Below, piece by piece: positions 45,745 to 54,535 of a stretch of DNA of 64,000 nucleotides. How positions within the stretch are numbered: position 1 is the stretch's first letter; every line of letters begins with the position of its first letter. This stretch comes from DATATB01 sp036268995 (GTDB lineage: Bacteria; Planctomycetota; Planctomycetia; Pirellulales; PNKZ01), in the NCBI GenBank assembly GCA_036268995.1, contig DATATB010000074.1, positions 1-64,000 on the forward strand, written 5' to 3'. The position numbers and the translations under genes were made by a program. The notes under the pieces were generated by a model that saw nothing but the letters and a program-made list of their open reading frames with translations, was not told the origin of the DNA and searched no databases.

Positions 45745-46141
45745 GATTTCAACTCCCCTTAAACAGCCTACCAGGTGTCATGCAACAGAAACTGGCGAGT
45801 GCGTGATGACGGATCGTGATCCGAGGCCTTCGTCCGCTCTATTGTTTGTGGTGCCTGGCAAGCCAGGTGTCAACGCGCGCCTTGAGAGAAACCGTCATTT
45901 GGTTGCAAATACAGCGCGGCGAAAGTGTATCGTGTGTGATGGTTGTAATGGCTGCATCGATTGCAGTGCCAGCAGCACGCTGATGCCGTCATTTACCACG
46001 TGTAAACGACCACGCACTCAACAAGTGTACGCAGTGCAACGCAAAAGCGTAGGTCACGGGCGCCACAATGTCGAATTGCCGCCAGCGAAAGAGTGTCAGC
46101 AGACGAGCGCTCGTGGGACGTCACCATCCGCCCAACCGGCA
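45745..46141. other. Intergenic gap, 397 bases
   Basis: This gap lies upstream of the Cys-rich protein. It holds a short hairpin (CCTGGC-AA-GCCAGG near 45854-45867) and a stretch of lower GC (45900-45990) that may contain the promoter of the surface-protein gene. The plus-strand frame running through it (from 45731) reads into the antisense of the ATPase gene and is not convincing as protein. Confidence 0.4.
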
Positions 46142-46768
46142 TCAACCGTCGTCCCGCGAGGCATTGGCCGTAGGGCGGCGCGCTTCGTAGAGATCATAGA
46201 GTTGGAACAGCGCCTCGCGCAGGTTGCCCCGGCTGGCTTCCAAAGCGGGCAGAACTTCGCCCGGCTCGACACTCCCGTGCTCGCCAACCAGCTCGCGCAC
46301 GATGTCCACGGCCACGGCCGGATCGACGCGGGTTTCGGTCACGCGCGGCAAGCCGCTGGTGCGATGCGTCGTCACCAGCAAGCCGCACTGGCGGCGGCGG
46401 CAAGCCGTGCGCAGCATCCAGCGGGCCCAGCCCGAGAGTTGCTCATAGCCGTCGACAATCACCACGGTGCCCGGCCCGGCCGCGGCCAGTTGCTCTCCGC
46501 CGTGCGGCAGACGCCGCGCGCCTTCGCCCAGCGTGAACAACATCACGCGCCGCCCGACCGCTTCCAACGCAGGCACTAGCGTCGCCAGCAGCGTGCTCTT
46601 GCCGCTACCGTGCGGACCGACAATCTCGCCGCGCCAATTGCAAGCCTTCAGGCGGTCGAGAAATTCGGCCACTCCACCAGCAGGCCAGCGATAACTGATG
46701 GCCCCGGGGCGCACATAGCGCGTCGCAAACGGATTGGATAGCGGATCGGCCACAGGCGGAATCCTCAA
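46142..46768 (-). CDS. Small P-loop ATPase of unknown role
   Basis: The 208-residue protein has a good Walker A motif, GPHGSGKST (residues 51-59), and a Walker B-like strand TVVIVDGYEQLSG. It lacks a long sensor region or an ABC signature. TTHRTSGLP resembles a sensor-type Thr. The end ALEASRGNLREALFQLYDLYE is helical, as in ORC/STAND-like small NTPases. It is the last gene of a minus-strand set after the DUF3592-like and arrestin-like genes (28 bases from the latter). I cannot assign the substrate. Confidence 0.65.
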   Translation of the reverse strand: MRIPPVADPLSNPFATRYVRPGAISYRWPAGGVAEFLDRLKACNWRGEIVGPHGSGKSTLLATLVPALEAVGRRVMLFTLGEGARRLPHGGEQLAAAGPGTVVIVDGYEQLSGWARWMLRTACRRRQCGLLVTTHRTSGLPRVTETRVDPAVAVDIVRELVGEHGSVEPGEVLPALEASRGNLREALFQLYDLYEARRPTANASRDDG

Positions 46769-46795
46769 TTATGTAAGCTCACATGCGGGCGGTCA

Positions 46796-47242
46796 TCACG
46801 TCGAGGCGGAATGTTCGGAGGGTTGATCGGTATGGTCGCGCCGGCCGAAGACCGCCGCGGCCGGCGGCACGTGGCCCAGGCGAAACGGCTGCTCGCTGAC
46901 GATCTCACGCCCGCGCGCCAGAAACAATCGCACGCGTACGCACCACCGAATTTTGACAATCACACCTTCATACGACAGCGGGCTGGCGGGCAGCCGGGTG
47001 CTGAAGCGGTACGGCCGGCGCAGATCGACGCCGCTGCTCTCGTCGCTCGCCAGGCGATTGAAGTAATGCACGGCCAGGTCTTCTTCGCCCTTGCCTTCGG
47101 TATACCACAAGACCGAGATCTCAAGCGCCCGCGGCTCCAATAGCGATAGCGGCTCGATGCGGCATTCGGCCGAGAGCACGTCGCCAGGCAGAAACGTCCG
47201 CTGGTGGCGGTCGAGCGTAATCAGCACGTGCGGGTCGCTCAT
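46796..47242 (-). CDS. Arrestin-like beta-sandwich protein
   Basis: The 148-residue product starts MSDPHVLITLDRHQRTFLPGD, with repeated beta-strands (LEISVLWYTEGKGEED, YRFSTRLPASPLSYEG, KIRWCVRVRLFLARGREI) arranged like an arrestin/Spo0M N-domain. Its ATG overlaps the stop codon of the upstream DUF3592-like gene (ATGA), showing coupling. The upstream protein's C-terminal domain has the same type of fold. The family is recognised by pattern only, and no catalytic residues are seen. It is likely a protein-interaction module. Confidence 0.6.
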   Translation of the reverse strand: MSDPHVLITLDRHQRTFLPGDVLSAECRIEPLSLLEPRALEISVLWYTEGKGEEDLAVHYFNRLASDESSGVDLRRPYRFSTRLPASPLSYEGVIVKIRWCVRVRLFLARGREIVSEQPFRLGHVPPAAAVFGRRDHTDQPSEHSAST

Positions 47243-48600
47243 GATTGCAGGCCCGCATGCAGATCGGGATACACGGTGACGGAGTAGGCCCGCTCCAGCG
47301 GCGGCCACTGCACCACGTCACCGGTGACTAGCAGCTTCCAGCAGATTGTGTTGTGCTCGCTTTTGAAAGAGTGCATAGCCGTGCGCGGCACTTCGAACTC
47401 GCACTCGGCCTCGAACGGTTTTTCCGGTTTGACGACAAACCGCTCGTGCCGGGCGATCTGGCTGGTGTACACGCGCCGCGATTCGGTTCGCACGTTGGTG
47501 CCCTGGCGAAACACGGCTTCTTCGTCACACACGAGCGAAACGGTGAGCGACTCGAACGCCAGCCGCCCGGCCTGCGCGAAGAACAAGCGATAGCGGCCGC
47601 CCGGCCGCAGTGGATGCCGATCGATTTCGACGATCGTGGGCCCCGCCCCGGTCATGGCCAGCAATTGTTTGATCACCAGCGCCGTCAGCCACACGCCGAT
47701 CAGCACAAACGGCACCAGCACGATCGTGAGAAACCATTCCGGATCGTTGTCCGCATGACTTTTGGCGGCGATGATCAGAAACACCGAAACGGTGCCGTTC
47801 CAGAACAGGCAGATTAATAACGTCCCGATCAGCCGCCAACTCGGCGTGGCCGAAGGCAGGCGATAGCTCAGCCGCGTGCCGGGGCTATTGGTCTGGTTCT
47901 CCAAGCCCGGCACGTGCGGAAACCTTTCGGCCACCGCCTTCTCTCCCAGGAACGGATCCAGTTCGGCTGCCCGTTGGGCCATGGCTGCCCGTCGTTCGGC
48001 ACTTTTGCCCCAGTTGAACAGCGTGTACACCAGGCCGCCGCCGCCCAGGGCGATGAACGAGCCGGGCAGAATCAGAATCAGCCAGGCAAACAAGCTGTAT
48101 TCGCGAGCCAGCACGGCTTGCGCGGGATCGAACGGATCGTACCAGCAGGGATATTGCTTGCCGACTTCGAACTGGTCGAGCATCGCCTGGCTGGCCGGCC
48201 GGTCATTCGTCGACAGTTTCGGAATTTCGTAGGTCCAGACCTGGTAGGGCCGGCCGCCTACTTCGTAGCGAATATGAAAGTCGGGCCGATAGCGCGGGCC
48301 CGAGCCCTCTTCGACGATTCGTTTTTCGAGCACCTGGCAAGTGGTCTCGACGAATTTGTGCTTGGCCCGCCAATCGGGAATCGTGACCTGCACCAGGCAC
48401 ACGCCCAGCGCCGCGCAACCGGCGAGAAACACGGCCGCGAAAAACAGTCCCAAGCTCGCGCCGCCCAGCTTCTCGGAGCGCATGTTCCGCGCCCCGCGCT
48501 TCTTGCCGAAGAAGCGGCGCACGATTCGGGCCAGGACCGAAGTCCGCCCGAAGCTGCCGATTGCGTCGCCCGGTCGACGACTCGCCATGCGTGGTTCCAC
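47239..48600 (-). CDS. Membrane protein with DUF3592 domain and arrestin-like C-terminus
   Basis: The 453-residue protein has an N-terminal helix (LGLFFAAVFLAGCAALGVCLV), a DUF3592 region (TTCQVLEKRIVEEGSG... PDFHIRYEVGGRPYQVWTYE and VGKQYPCWYDPFDPAQAVL), further hydrophobic helices (LFAWLILILPGSFIALGGGGLVYTLF) and another pair near residue 270. The last 140 residues read like an arrestin-type sandwich (LVCDEEAVFRQGTN, PRTAMHSFKSEHNTICWKL, VQWPPLERAYSVTVYP). It is the first gene of the operon with the arrestin-like and P-loop genes. The true start may be MRSEKLGG at about 48483. Confidence 0.7.
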   Translation of the reverse strand: MEPRMASRRPGDAIGSFGRTSVLARIVRRFFGKKRGARNMRSEKLGGASLGLFFAAVFLAGCAALGVCLVQVTIPDWRAKHKFVETTCQVLEKRIVEEGSGPRYRPDFHIRYEVGGRPYQVWTYEIPKLSTNDRPASQAMLDQFEVGKQYPCWYDPFDPAQAVLAREYSLFAWLILILPGSFIALGGGGLVYTLFNWGKSAERRAAMAQRAAELDPFLGEKAVAERFPHVPGLENQTNSPGTRLSYRLPSATPSWRLIGTLLICLFWNGTVSVFLIIAAKSHADNDPEWFLTIVLVPFVLIGVWLTALVIKQLLAMTGAGPTIVEIDRHPLRPGGRYRLFFAQAGRLAFESLTVSLVCDEEAVFRQGTNVRTESRRVYTSQIARHERFVVKPEKPFEAECEFEVPRTAMHSFKSEHNTICWKLLVTGDVVQWPPLERAYSVTVYPDLHAGLQS

Positions 48601-48759
48601 TTATCGCCGATTCGCCGCGCTGACCCCGATTCACCGTTTATAACACAAACGGCCATCGTCGGCGTCCCGCCCCATTGCGAACCGCACCTGCCGCCAATGA
48701 TTATGCTAAATTGTCGCCGCAGACGGCTTGTGTCCTGCCCCGAGAATAGGAATGCGCCG

Positions 48760-50136
48760 ATGGCCCCAGTGCCGAGATCCTCGTTGTCGATGGCCCGCTG
48801 CTTCCGCCTGGCGGTTTTACTCGTGTTGGCCGCAGCGCCCGGCCCGGTCGTTGGGCAATCGGCCGCGAAAGAGCCAGCCGGCTGCAATGCGTGGCCGGCC
48901 TGGCGGGGTGCGCACGGCGACGGCGTAGCGACCGGCTGCAAGCTGCCTGATTCTTGGCCCGAGCAGCCGCTGCCGGTGGTCTGGGACGCGCCGCTCGAGA
49001 AGGGCTGGTCGTCACCGGTCGTCGCCGATGGCCGGGTGTTCGTCTCGGATCGTCGACTCGATGTCGAACGCTTGCAGGCCTTCGATGCCCAGACCGGCCG
49101 GCAATTGTGGCAGCTCAAGCATCCGGTCGACTTCGATCCGCATCCAGTCGGCCGCCGGCATGGCAATGGCCCCAAGAGCACGCCGGTGGTTGCCGGCGGC
49201 CGCGTGTATTGGCTGGGCATCGCCGGTTGGCTCGAGTGTGTCGACGCGCGCGACGGCACCTCGCAGTGGCACTTGGATTTGCCCGCCGAGTTTGGCCGGC
49301 ATCAGCCGTTGGCGTCGAATCGGGCTTTTGTCGATCGCGAAGAAGCGGTGATCGTGCCGGTCGGCAAAGGCGAAGGCGCGGCCGTGCCGCTATTCGGCTA
49401 CACCGGCTCGCCGCGGGTCGACGACGGCCGGCTGATTTGCCCCATCGGCCAACCGGGGGCAGGAACTTTTGCCGCACTCGACGTTGCGACCGGCCGCATG
49501 CTGTGGCACGCGCTGGACGAGCATGTCTCGTATTCTTCGCCGATCATTGTCGAGCTGGCCGGCGTGCGGCAGGTCGTGGCGATGACTGGCCCACGGGTCG
49601 TGGGATTGGCGTGCAAAGATGGCGGACTGCTCTGGAGCCATCCCTTCCAGATTCAATACGACGAAAGCATCAGTACGCCCGTCGTGTCGGACGACATGGT
49701 GATCGTGTCCGGCGAGGGGCATCCGACGACGGCGTTGAAGATCAGCGCCGACGGCGCCGGCCAATCGGCAACGATGGTGTGGGAGAATTTCGATCTGACC
49801 AGCTACTTGTCGAGCATGCTGGCCTACGGGGGGCACATCTACGGCATGAACGACGGCGGCGAGCTGTGCTGCGTGCGCGCCAGCGACGGCAAAACGCTGT
49901 GGAGCGGCGGCAAGCACGGATACTATTGCACGCCGCTGCTGGCCGACGGAAAACTGCTATGCCTCAACGAGCGTGGCACGCTGCTCGTGGTGGCGGCCGA
50001 TCCTGGCGGCTACCGCGTGTTGGGCGAAAGCCAACTGACCGACGCGGCCACATGGACCACGCCGGCTCTGGTTGGCCAACAGCTATTTATCCGCAGCGCC
50101 GACGGCCTGCGCTGCTTGAGCCTCGCGCGCCCCTAA
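48760..50136 (+). CDS. Secreted PQQ-type beta-propeller protein
   Basis: The 458-residue protein has a signal peptide (FRLAVLLVLAAAPGPVVG) and the repeated PQQ-like strands DARDGTSQWHLDLP, DVATGRMLWHALDEH and SDGKTLWSGGKHG, with the usual AWRGAHGDGVATGC near the start. It is closest to planctomycete 'outer membrane protein assembly factor BamB'-type propellers but need not bind PQQ. The start at 48760 follows TAGGAATG with a nine-base gap; the frame continues upstream through the antisense of the DUF3592-like gene and is ignored. Envelope location is inferred. Confidence 0.82.
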   Translation: MAPVPRSSLSMARCFRLAVLLVLAAAPGPVVGQSAAKEPAGCNAWPAWRGAHGDGVATGCKLPDSWPEQPLPVVWDAPLEKGWSSPVVADGRVFVSDRRLDVERLQAFDAQTGRQLWQLKHPVDFDPHPVGRRHGNGPKSTPVVAGGRVYWLGIAGWLECVDARDGTSQWHLDLPAEFGRHQPLASNRAFVDREEAVIVPVGKGEGAAVPLFGYTGSPRVDDGRLICPIGQPGAGTFAALDVATGRMLWHALDEHVSYSSPIIVELAGVRQVVAMTGPRVVGLACKDGGLLWSHPFQIQYDESISTPVVSDDMVIVSGEGHPTTALKISADGAGQSATMVWENFDLTSYLSSMLAYGGHIYGMNDGGELCCVRASDGKTLWSGGKHGYYCTPLLADGKLLCLNERGTLLVVAADPGGYRVLGESQLTDAATWTTPALVGQQLFIRSADGLRCLSLARP

Positions 50137-50137
50137 A

Positions 50138-50159
50138 CCCAGGGTTTGCAAACCCTGGG
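50138..50159. terminator. Probable terminator hairpin after PQQ-propeller gene
   Basis: CCCAGGGTTT-gc-AAACCCTGGG is a perfect 10-base-arm hairpin located two bases after the stop codon of the propeller gene. It lacks a long T run, so it may also be a dispersed palindrome. It lies between convergent genes. Confidence 0.5.
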
Positions 50160-50192
50160 GACTCCAAGCGCGATCTACATCTACAATGCCCG

Positions 50193-50465
50193 TCAGGCGA
50201 TCGCAGGCTGCCGCTTGTGCTTGCGCAAAAAGCCGATGCTCTCCAACGCCTTGTAGACTTCTTCGAGCGTCTTTTCGCCGAAGTTCGAAATGCTCAAGAG
50301 GTCGTCGCGGGTGCAGTGCAGCAGATCGTTGACCGTGAAGATGCCGCGCTCTTCGAGGCAATTGGTCGTGCGGACCGACAGGCCGATTTCGGCCGTGCTC
50401 ATTTCCAAGCGGTCTTTGAGGCCTTTGGCTTGCTCGTCGGCTGCGCTGAGGCGGATGCGGGTCAT
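50193..50465 (-). CDS. Stand-alone RNA polymerase alpha C-terminal domain protein
   Basis: The 90-residue protein consists almost only of an alphaCTD fold: MSTAEIGLSVRTTNCLEERGIFTVNDLL and LLSISNFGEKTLEEVYKALESIGF match the helix-hairpin-helix DNA/regulator-binding domain at the end of RpoA (pfam RNA_pol_A_CTD). The full subunit is missing. The ATG at 50465 has a strong ribosome site (GGGAGGGAA). Free alphaCTD proteins could bind DNA or compete with RNA polymerase. The role here is not known. Confidence 0.7.
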   Translation of the reverse strand: MTRIRLSAADEQAKGLKDRLEMSTAEIGLSVRTTNCLEERGIFTVNDLLHCTRDDLLSISNFGEKTLEEVYKALESIGFLRKHKRQPAIA

Positions 50466-50799
50466 GGGTTCCCTCCCAAGAAAGTGCACGATGTCTTTGA
50501 TTGCCGGCAGTCCGATTCGCCGGCCTCAGCGCCGGATTATAACAGCGTCCGATTGTTACCCAACAGTTTTTCCACAAAAATTCGGGTTTTTGCTGCGCAT
50601 GCAACGCTAGCCCGGCTAGCGGTTTATGTCGCGAAGCCGCGGCGAACTCCCACACGTGGCTTTGGCCGGCGTCTGAATTCGTACGCAACAGGGGTTCGAG
50701 GGTTCGGCGCCGAGGCGATTCCAAACTATTAGCGGGCAGCGGTTGGCTTATAATGGTGGTCTGGCCGCAGGTTCTCTGGAGGTGGCACGCGAAGGCCTC

Positions 50800-51402
50800 A
50801 TGCTCATGAATGCCAGCGGGTTGCCTGGCAGCGAGTCGGTTTCACTCAGCACGCTCCAGCGCTTGCGTTTAGGCGACTCGCGGGCTTGGACTCGCTTGAC
50901 AACGATCTTTTCGCCGCTGGTATTTCATTGGGTCCTCAAATCCCAAGTGAACCGGCAGGACGCGCCCGACATCGTGCAAGAGGTGTTCAGCGTCGTGGCA
51001 CAGCGCGTCGCCGAGTTTCGCCGCGATCAGCCGGGCGCGACTTTTCGCGGCTGGCTCTTTAGCATCACGCGGAACAAAGTGCTGGCGTATCGGCGGCGCA
51101 GCCGCACCACGGCGCAGCCGACGGGAGGTTCCGATGCCAGGCACTTTTTCGAGCAACTTTCCGAACCCGCGGAGCCAGATTTCGACGCGGACGAAGGCAT
51201 TGAGTCGCTGTGTCAGCGGGCCATCGCATTTGTCCGCGAGGAATTCAGCGAAAGGGCGTGGCAAGCCTTTTCCCGCGTGGTGATCGACGATCAGCCGCCC
51301 GACGCGGTGGCCCGCGAACTGGAAATCAGCGTCAATTCGGTCTACCTGGCCAAGAGCCGGATTCTCCGCCGCTTGCGCCAGGAGATCGGCTCGTTGGAAT
51401 AG
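50800..51402 (+). CDS. ECF-type RNA polymerase sigma factor
   Basis: The product has 201 residues from ATG 50800. Region 2 is seen in LRLGDSRAWTRLTTIFSPLVFHWVL and QDAPDIVQEVFSVVAQRVAEF. GWLFSITRNKVLAYRRR follows, and then region 4 with DQPPDAVAREL and EISVNSVYLAKSRILRRLRQE. It lies 112 bases upstream of a Ser/Thr kinase that carries a ZAS-type zinc motif, an arrangement known from planctomycete ECF-STK groups. It is presumably controlled by that kinase. Its target promoters are not identified. Confidence 0.85.
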   Translation: MLMNASGLPGSESVSLSTLQRLRLGDSRAWTRLTTIFSPLVFHWVLKSQVNRQDAPDIVQEVFSVVAQRVAEFRRDQPGATFRGWLFSITRNKVLAYRRRSRTTAQPTGGSDARHFFEQLSEPAEPDFDADEGIESLCQRAIAFVREEFSERAWQAFSRVVIDDQPPDAVARELEISVNSVYLAKSRILRRLRQEIGSLE

Positions 51403-51514
51403 CCGCGGCCATAGATCCACAAGCCGGCCCGAGAGAAAATCGTGGCTCGGGGATATTATGTTATTGGAACCAACCTAATCTAAAGCTGGGTTCCTCGCAG
51501 TGGGTTGGCCGTCC

Positions 51515-54388
51515 ATGAATCATCCAGCGCTAGACGCGGACCAACCGTTCGGATGTCCGACGATGGCCGAACTCGAGCGGTTTGGCCTGGGAGACTTGCC
51601 GGACGAAACGCTGGAGACGATTGCGCAGCACGTGGCCTTTTGCGCCGCTTGCGAACAGAGGCTTGGCCGCCTGTCGTCGTGCGACGACCGGGTCACGATG
51701 GCGCTGCGTGCCCAGGTCGCGCCGCCGGCCTACGACGAAGCCGAGCTGGCGCGCGTCGTCCGCCAAATCGACGAGGTGTCGCGGACGCCCGCCCCCCCTG
51801 CCGACGCCCAAGCGCCGGACGCATTGACCTCATCGATCGTCATCCAACCGATGCCACGGGAGATCGAGCCGCTGGTGCGGTCCTTGCTGGCCAGCGGCTT
51901 GATTGGGGCGGACGAATTGACACGCTTGCGCTCAAATCTTCCGTCCGCCGATCCCGGGCGCGAAGCCGAACAACTGGCGCTCGAATTGGTACGTTGCGGC
52001 AAGCTCACGCGCTACCAGGCGGCCGTGCTGTATCAGCAGCGGCGCGATCCGCTGGTGCTGGGAGAGTATGTCGTGCTCGATCGGATCGGCGCGGGCGGAA
52101 TGGGTCAGGTGTTCAAAGCCCGGCACGGCCGCATGGATCGGCTGGTGGCGATCAAGCTAGTCAGCCCGAGCCTGGTCGACGCGCCCGAAGCGGTCGATCG
52201 GTTTCAGCGCGAGGTTCGCGCGGTTGCCCGGCTCGAGCATGCGAACATCGTGACCGCGTTCGATGCCGGCGAACTGGATGGCACGCCGTTCCTGGTGATG
52301 CAGCTTGTCGACGGCAGCGACCTGTCGTCAGTGGTCAAGCAACGCGGCCCACTGGCCGTCCCCGTCGCGATCGAGTGCATCCGGCAGGCAGCCAAGGGGC
52401 TGGCCTACGCGCATCGCAAGGGGGTGATTCACCGCGATGTTAAGCCATCGAACATGCTGCTGGACGCCGACGGCACGATCAAAATCTTGGACCTGGGCCT
52501 GGCACGCTTCGAGGACGCCGGCGACGGGCTGACGTGTTCCGACCAGGTGATGGGCTCGATCGACTACATGAGTCCCGAGCAAGCGGTCGACTCCAGGCAA
52601 GCCGATGCCCGCTCGGATATCTACAGTCTGGGCTGCACGCTGTGGCATCTGCTCTCGGGGCGGAAGCTCTACCAGGCGGACACGCCGGTCACGCGCATCT
52701 TGCGCCATCGCGAAGCGCCGATCCCTTCGCTTTGTCAGGAGCGCGATGACGTGCCTGCCGCGCTGGACGGGGTCTTTCGCAAGCTGGTCGCCAAGCAACC
52801 GGCCGACCGCTATCAATCGATGGACGAAGTCGCCGCAGCGCTGGAGCAGTTGCAGGCCCAAATCCCCTCGCAAGCCGGCCAGCGCTCGAAGATATTGGCC
52901 GAATTGCACGCAGCCGCCGCGATCGCTGGCGGAAATCGCCCTGTCGAGCCGACAGCCGAAGTGAAAGGGCCGCCGCCGGCGATTGAGGCCACCGCGAGCT
53001 ATGCGGCTGCTGAGGTCGAAACGGATCCCACAAGTGAATGGGTTGTCCCTCGGCTCGCGGAACAAGGTAAAGACGAACGGGAGCCGGTCCCGCACGGCGC
53101 TCGCCGGCACAGGCCGCGCGGCATGCTGATGGCCGGCGCATCGCTGCTCGGGCTGATCGCGGTTCTGGGCTTGATCGTAGCGCTGCGCTTGCGCCCGGCG
53201 GAGCATGCGGCCGACGTGCGCAACCTCGCGGCGAGCCGCGACCGCAACGCAGCGGCTCCATCGAGCGCGTCCCCGCAACTCGCCGCGCTGACGCCTGGCG
53301 TTCGCCCCTCGCCGATTGATCCGCCCGACCCATTGGTCGCTCCCTTCGACGCCCAGCAAGCCCACGCCGGTCAGGAGGCCTGGGCCAAATACTTGAACAC
53401 GGGCGTCGAGCAGACCAACTCGATCGGCATGACGCTGGTGCTGATCCCGCCCGGTGAGTTCATGATGGGCAGCGCGCCCGAGCAGGCCGCCGGGGGCGCG
53501 AAACTGGCCGAGGACGCCAAACTAACACCCAGTGACTACCTTTGGACACGGTTGAAAGAGGAAGGGCCACAACATCGGGTCGCGATCACGAAACCCTACT
53601 GGCTTGGCGCGACGGAAGTGACGATCGGCCAGTTCAAGAAGTTTGTCGAGGCCACCGGGTACGTGACCGAGGCCGAGCAGTTCGGGTTCGGCAATTCAAG
53701 CGCGACGAACGTGGATGACAAGGTGACGCCGGAAATGAAGAAGATAACCTGGCGCGCACCAGGCTACCCCGTTACCGACGATTCCCCGGTAACGCAAATC
53801 ACCTGGAACGATTGCATCGTGTTCTGTAATTGGTTGAGCGAACAAGAAAAGTTGCAGCCCTGTTATCAGCAAGATGCCAACGCCGGCTGGGAACTGAATG
53901 TAGCAGGCACACTCCGTGTGCCGTCGCCACGCAGCGAGGAAGGTCGCGACACACGGAGTGTGCCTACTACATTCGAAGATTTCGGCTACCGGCTACCGAC
54001 CGAAGCCGAGTGGGAATACGCCTGCCGCGCCGGCACGACGACGCAGTTTTCATTCGGCGACGATCCGGCCATGCTCGACATCTATGGGTGGTTCAATAAG
54101 AACGCCGGTGAAAGTGCCCATCCCGTGGGCTCGAAGGCCGCAAATCCATTTGGCCTGTTTGACATGCACGGCAACGTCTACGAGTGGTGCCACGATTTCT
54201 ACGCGGCGGACTACTACTCGAAGTCCCCGCCACGCGACCCAGTCGGCCCGTCTTCTGGTAGGTATCGCGTGAGCCGTGGCGGTTTCTGGTGCGTCTATCC
54301 GGTTTGCTGCCGCTCGGCGTTTCGCTACCCCTACAAGCCCGCCCTCCGACACGAGAGCTTCGGTTTTCGGGTGCTGCGGGGGAAATAG
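51515..54388 (+). CDS. Ser/Thr protein kinase with N-terminal ZAS motif and C-terminal FGE-sulfatase-type domain
   Basis: The N-terminus holds QHVAFCAACEQRL, an H-x3-C-x2-C zinc motif like anti-sigma ZAS domains. Residues about 185-455 are a Hanks kinase: glycine loop RIGAGGMGQVF, VAIKL lysine, HRDVKPSNMLL, DLGLARF and SPEQ. A hydrophobic helix (MLMAGASLLGLIAVLGLIVA) follows. The C-terminal 330 residues have the FGE-sulfatase fold (NSIGMTLVLIPPGEFMMGS, YRLPTEAEWEYACRAGT, FDMHGNVYEWCHDFY). Between GWELN and the YRLPTEAEWE block an in-frame 71-base REP pair adds about 24 residues (53900-53970). It is probably a membrane receptor controlling the adjacent ECF sigma factor; the domain's ligand is unknown. 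Confidence 0.85.
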   Translation: MNHPALDADQPFGCPTMAELERFGLGDLPDETLETIAQHVAFCAACEQRLGRLSSCDDRVTMALRAQVAPPAYDEAELARVVRQIDEVSRTPAPPADAQAPDALTSSIVIQPMPREIEPLVRSLLASGLIGADELTRLRSNLPSADPGREAEQLALELVRCGKLTRYQAAVLYQQRRDPLVLGEYVVLDRIGAGGMGQVFKARHGRMDRLVAIKLVSPSLVDAPEAVDRFQREVRAVARLEHANIVTAFDAGELDGTPFLVMQLVDGSDLSSVVKQRGPLAVPVAIECIRQAAKGLAYAHRKGVIHRDVKPSNMLLDADGTIKILDLGLARFEDAGDGLTCSDQVMGSIDYMSPEQAVDSRQADARSDIYSLGCTLWHLLSGRKLYQADTPVTRILRHREAPIPSLCQERDDVPAALDGVFRKLVAKQPADRYQSMDEVAAALEQLQAQIPSQAGQRSKILAELHAAAAIAGGNRPVEPTAEVKGPPPAIEATASYAAAEVETDPTSEWVVPRLAEQGKDEREPVPHGARRHRPRGMLMAGASLLGLIAVLGLIVALRLRPAEHAADVRNLAASRDRNAAAPSSASPQLAALTPGVRPSPIDPPDPLVAPFDAQQAHAGQEAWAKYLNTGVEQTNSIGMTLVLIPPGEFMMGSAPEQAAGGAKLAEDAKLTPSDYLWTRLKEEGPQHRVAITKPYWLGATEVTIGQFKKFVEATGYVTEAEQFGFGNSSATNVDDKVTPEMKKITWRAPGYPVTDDSPVTQITWNDCIVFCNWLSEQEKLQPCYQQDANAGWELNVAGTLRVPSPRSEEGRDTRSVPTTFEDFGYRLPTEAEWEYACRAGTTTQFSFGDDPAMLDIYGWFNKNAGESAHPVGSKAANPFGLFDMHGNVYEWCHDFYAADYYSKSPPRDPVGPSSGRYRVSRGGFWCVYPVCCRSAFRYPYKPALRHESFGFRVLRGK
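53900..53970. repeat. REP pair inserted in frame inside the kinase gene
   Basis: The left arm GTAGCAGGCACACTCCGTGT(G) at 53900-53920 and the right arm at 53950-53970, ending GTGCCTACTAC, are 21 bases each with one mismatch, separated by 29 bases. Each half contains a GTAG head plus the hairpin GGCACAC-tcc-GTGTGCC (one base imperfect on the right). It encodes the stretch VAGTLRVPSP...TRSVPTT in the kinase. No stop codon arises and the frame is kept, which suggests that the insertion has been tolerated. Confidence 0.8.
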
Positions 54389-54535
54389 CTTTCGCTTCTG
54401 GCCCAGTCGCCCCGCTCCCGGCTCGCGCCGCCGGTCTGGCTCCGAGAAACGCAAGTCGCGTGGCTCGAATGTGATGCAGCTTTCCCGAAAAATCGTGACA
54501 GGCTCGCGGAATAGATATAGGCGGAGGGGCATGCG

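Noticed and set aside
45731..46579. Plus-strand frame of 282 codons
   Set aside because: Its second half is the complement of the P-loop ATPase gene and its first part lies in a non-coding gap with no start signal.
51515..54388. Active formylglycine-generating enzyme activity for the kinase's C-terminal domain
   Set aside because: The fold pattern fits FGE-sulfatase, but the region RGGFWCVYPVCCRSAFR does not match the copper-binding Cys pair of true FGE enzymes. I call it FGE-type only.
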